NCBI GenBank assembly: GCA_963969395.1
Contig: OZ017796.1
Coordinates: 932,501 to 996,500 of the forward strand
Source: Pseudoscleropodium purum
Taxonomy: Eukaryota > Streptophyta > Bryopsida > Hypnales > Brachytheciaceae
Direction of reading: 5' to 3'
DNA length: 64,000 nucleotides
Part shown: positions 62,106 to 64,000 of the stretch, piece after piece
Layout of the letters: each line of letters starts with the position of its first letter
Numbering within the stretch: the first letter of the stretch is position 1
The notes under the pieces: generated by a model
Database searches by the model: none
Seen by the model: the letters and a program-made list of their open reading frames with translations, nothing else
Told to the model about the DNA's origin: nothing
Program-made: the position numbers and the translations under genes

Positions 62106-64000
62106 AATGTAAGAAAATCCATACTAAACATTTTTCTTACAAATTTTTGTTGAAGGGATTAAAAAAAATTGAAGGAAGAAAGAATAAGATTCATAGAAAG
62201 ATATTACCAAGTATTAATCAAAGAAAGAAGATAAATCTATTCTATATCACTACTCATAACATAAAATTCAATGGTACTAGAAAATTGAAAAACTTATTTA
62301 AAAAATTAATTTCAACTAAAGAGAAAATGTTTAATAGCTTGAGATTTTAGTTGAGGCATATTGTTTAAAATACTCAATACAGATTGTTCACCATCATGGT
62401 GAAAGAAAAAACAAATCTACCAATATTGTCCATCATAGAAATATGGTTTCTTCTTATGAGGTAATGATATGATTGCAAAAATAATTATTATGCCACCAAG
62501 CATTTATACAATCAAGACTACTAACAATGAAAAATTAGAATAGAATATAATTATGAATTTGACCTAATAGATAGGTGATTAAAAAAACACTAATTTAAGT
62601 CTTCTCTAATACAAATGATTAAATTCAAGTTGCCATATGAATTGACACTTTTTAATCAATGTTGTTTGCTATATGAAGTTCTCCATCCATTGATTAATTT
62701 TCTTTCCTTTATAGTGGCAAATGAATTGACTTGGGTTGCACCTATTGGTATCTCCTAAAAATTATTGGTGGCAAATATTCTATCTAAAATAAGGCCATCT
62801 TTGTCTTTTCGTGAAACAATTAGTGAAATTAAATTTAGCAAATAAGACGAAATAATGAAAAAAAATAGAAGAGCAATAGAACCATCTAAATTAAATCTAT
62901 TCCTAAGAAAATTGTGTTGATCTAATATGCTATAGCTTAAAAAAAGTGGAAGATCAACAGAACCTTCTAAATAAACCTTACCCCTAAACAAACTATGTTG
63001 ATCCAAGATGTTATTGCTTAATGACATGATTGCCAACTAATGAGCAAACAACACTTTTTTGCTATGCCTATTCTTTGGTTAACTACTCATGGTGTGCTTC
63101 ATGTATAATGGAAAATATTATTGGAGATTATGGGTGGCCTATGGACTTTAAATTTATTGTGGTAACAACTTACAAATTGTCCCTATGGAATTTAACTGAC
63201 AAATTCTTCTAAATTCTTTTATAAAGATAAGAGTGTTGTGAAGCTTTCAACAAAAATTCTTCCTTTAAGCACTTTAATAATTTAGGTATATATTAAATCT
63301 AGGGTGAATGTAAGAAACACCTTGTGGTTTTGTTGCATTGGCTACAATACTCATGATTTTTTCAGTAGTACTATAAAATTTGAAAAAAAATTTGAAAAAA
63401 ATTTAAAAAATATGTTTCATGTATAAACCTTTGAGGAGAAGGTACCTTACAAAGGAAACACACAGAAATTTTTTTTGAAGTAGGAAAACTAGAAAAGTGC
63501 AAAATATCATGAAAATAGGTACTTTGACGTTTTAATTTGCAAAAAATAGGGAAGACAATTTTTAAAGAAACTAAAAATTGTCCATTTGAAAAGACTTTAT
63601 GATAAAAATAGATTTTACTAAATAAATAACCTTGAAACCATTTTCATTGTTCAAAATTGCGTCCGCAAAGGAGCCATGTTTGCATAAATGTAGAGGACAT
63701 AAAATAATATTTTTTTAAGTTTTTTTTGGTGAGCACATGCACCTCTAGTGTAGGAATAGAGCCCAAAAATTTCAGCTTTAAATCATTAATTTTGGGTAGT
63801 CCCTAATACTAAAAACCCCTAAATCACAAAGTGTGACAAATTAGCTAAATTTAAATTTAAATATAAAATGATTTTTGAATTTTTTTGAAAAATAATTTCT
63901 TTAATTATTGTTTAAATTCTAATCTTCACAAAAAATTTCAAGTACATTGACTTCAATTTGCAAAAGATATGGCCAATCACAATTTAGAAATTGCAAGTGT
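62106..64000. other. AT-rich intergenic DNA, nothing recognised
   Basis: AT-rich to the right edge. A pair of similar phrases about 65 bp apart (agagcaatagaaccatctaa near 62870 and agatcaacagaaccttctaa near 62950) suggests a small local duplication. No gene supported. Confidence 0.45.

Overview
The window reads as nuclear DNA of a land plant. Genes have many short GT-AG introns, plant-type proteins and plant promoter telo-boxes, separated by long AT-rich stretches holding a Ty1/copia element, CACTA-type elements and many inverted repeats. The low gene density (four intact genes in 64 kb) and moderate codon use fit a seedless plant, perhaps a bryophyte, but nothing here fixes the species.

Layout. 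Positions 1-4222 (minus) hold most of an SPL7/CRR1-type SBP-box copper regulator, running off the left edge. Positions 5.3-16 kb are gene-poor and contain a 500-bp CACTA element, a 241-bp near-perfect hairpin, a diverged 0.49-kb tandem duplication, microsatellites and two poly-G runs. Positions 16,417-28,021 (plus) hold a complete clathrin heavy chain gene; I resolved 29 exons that join in frame to 1,695 codons, plus one decayed duplicate exon. Positions 28.7-40 kb carry a second CACTA element, a foldback repeat and a full-length copia retrotransposon (32,511-37,979) with 253-bp LTRs and an exact 5-bp target duplication. Positions 40,056-42,370 (minus) hold the beta subunit of TFIIE in five exons. 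Positions 42.7-57.3 kb are repeats and relics: a decayed gene resembling DUF3504 (Crypton-derived recombinase) proteins, a third CACTA element, and a 2-kb array of alternating inverted units. Positions 57,727-60,196 (plus) hold the organellar primase-helicase TWINKLE in two exons. A DUF1664-like fragment lies near 62 kb.

The four intact genes are unrelated housekeeping or regulatory genes (copper regulation, vesicle coats, Pol II initiation, organelle DNA replication) and form no pathway cluster. The recurring theme is local duplication of exon edges. Clathrin carries a frameshifted copy of exon 7. The TWINKLE intron begins with a copy of the start of exon 2, as expected for intron birth by duplication of an AGGT site. 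SPL7 intron 1 repeats its own donor. A second theme is decay by transitions: all 11 differences between the copia LTRs are transitions and all seven premature stops in its otherwise unbroken frame are reachable by one C-to-T or G-to-A change.
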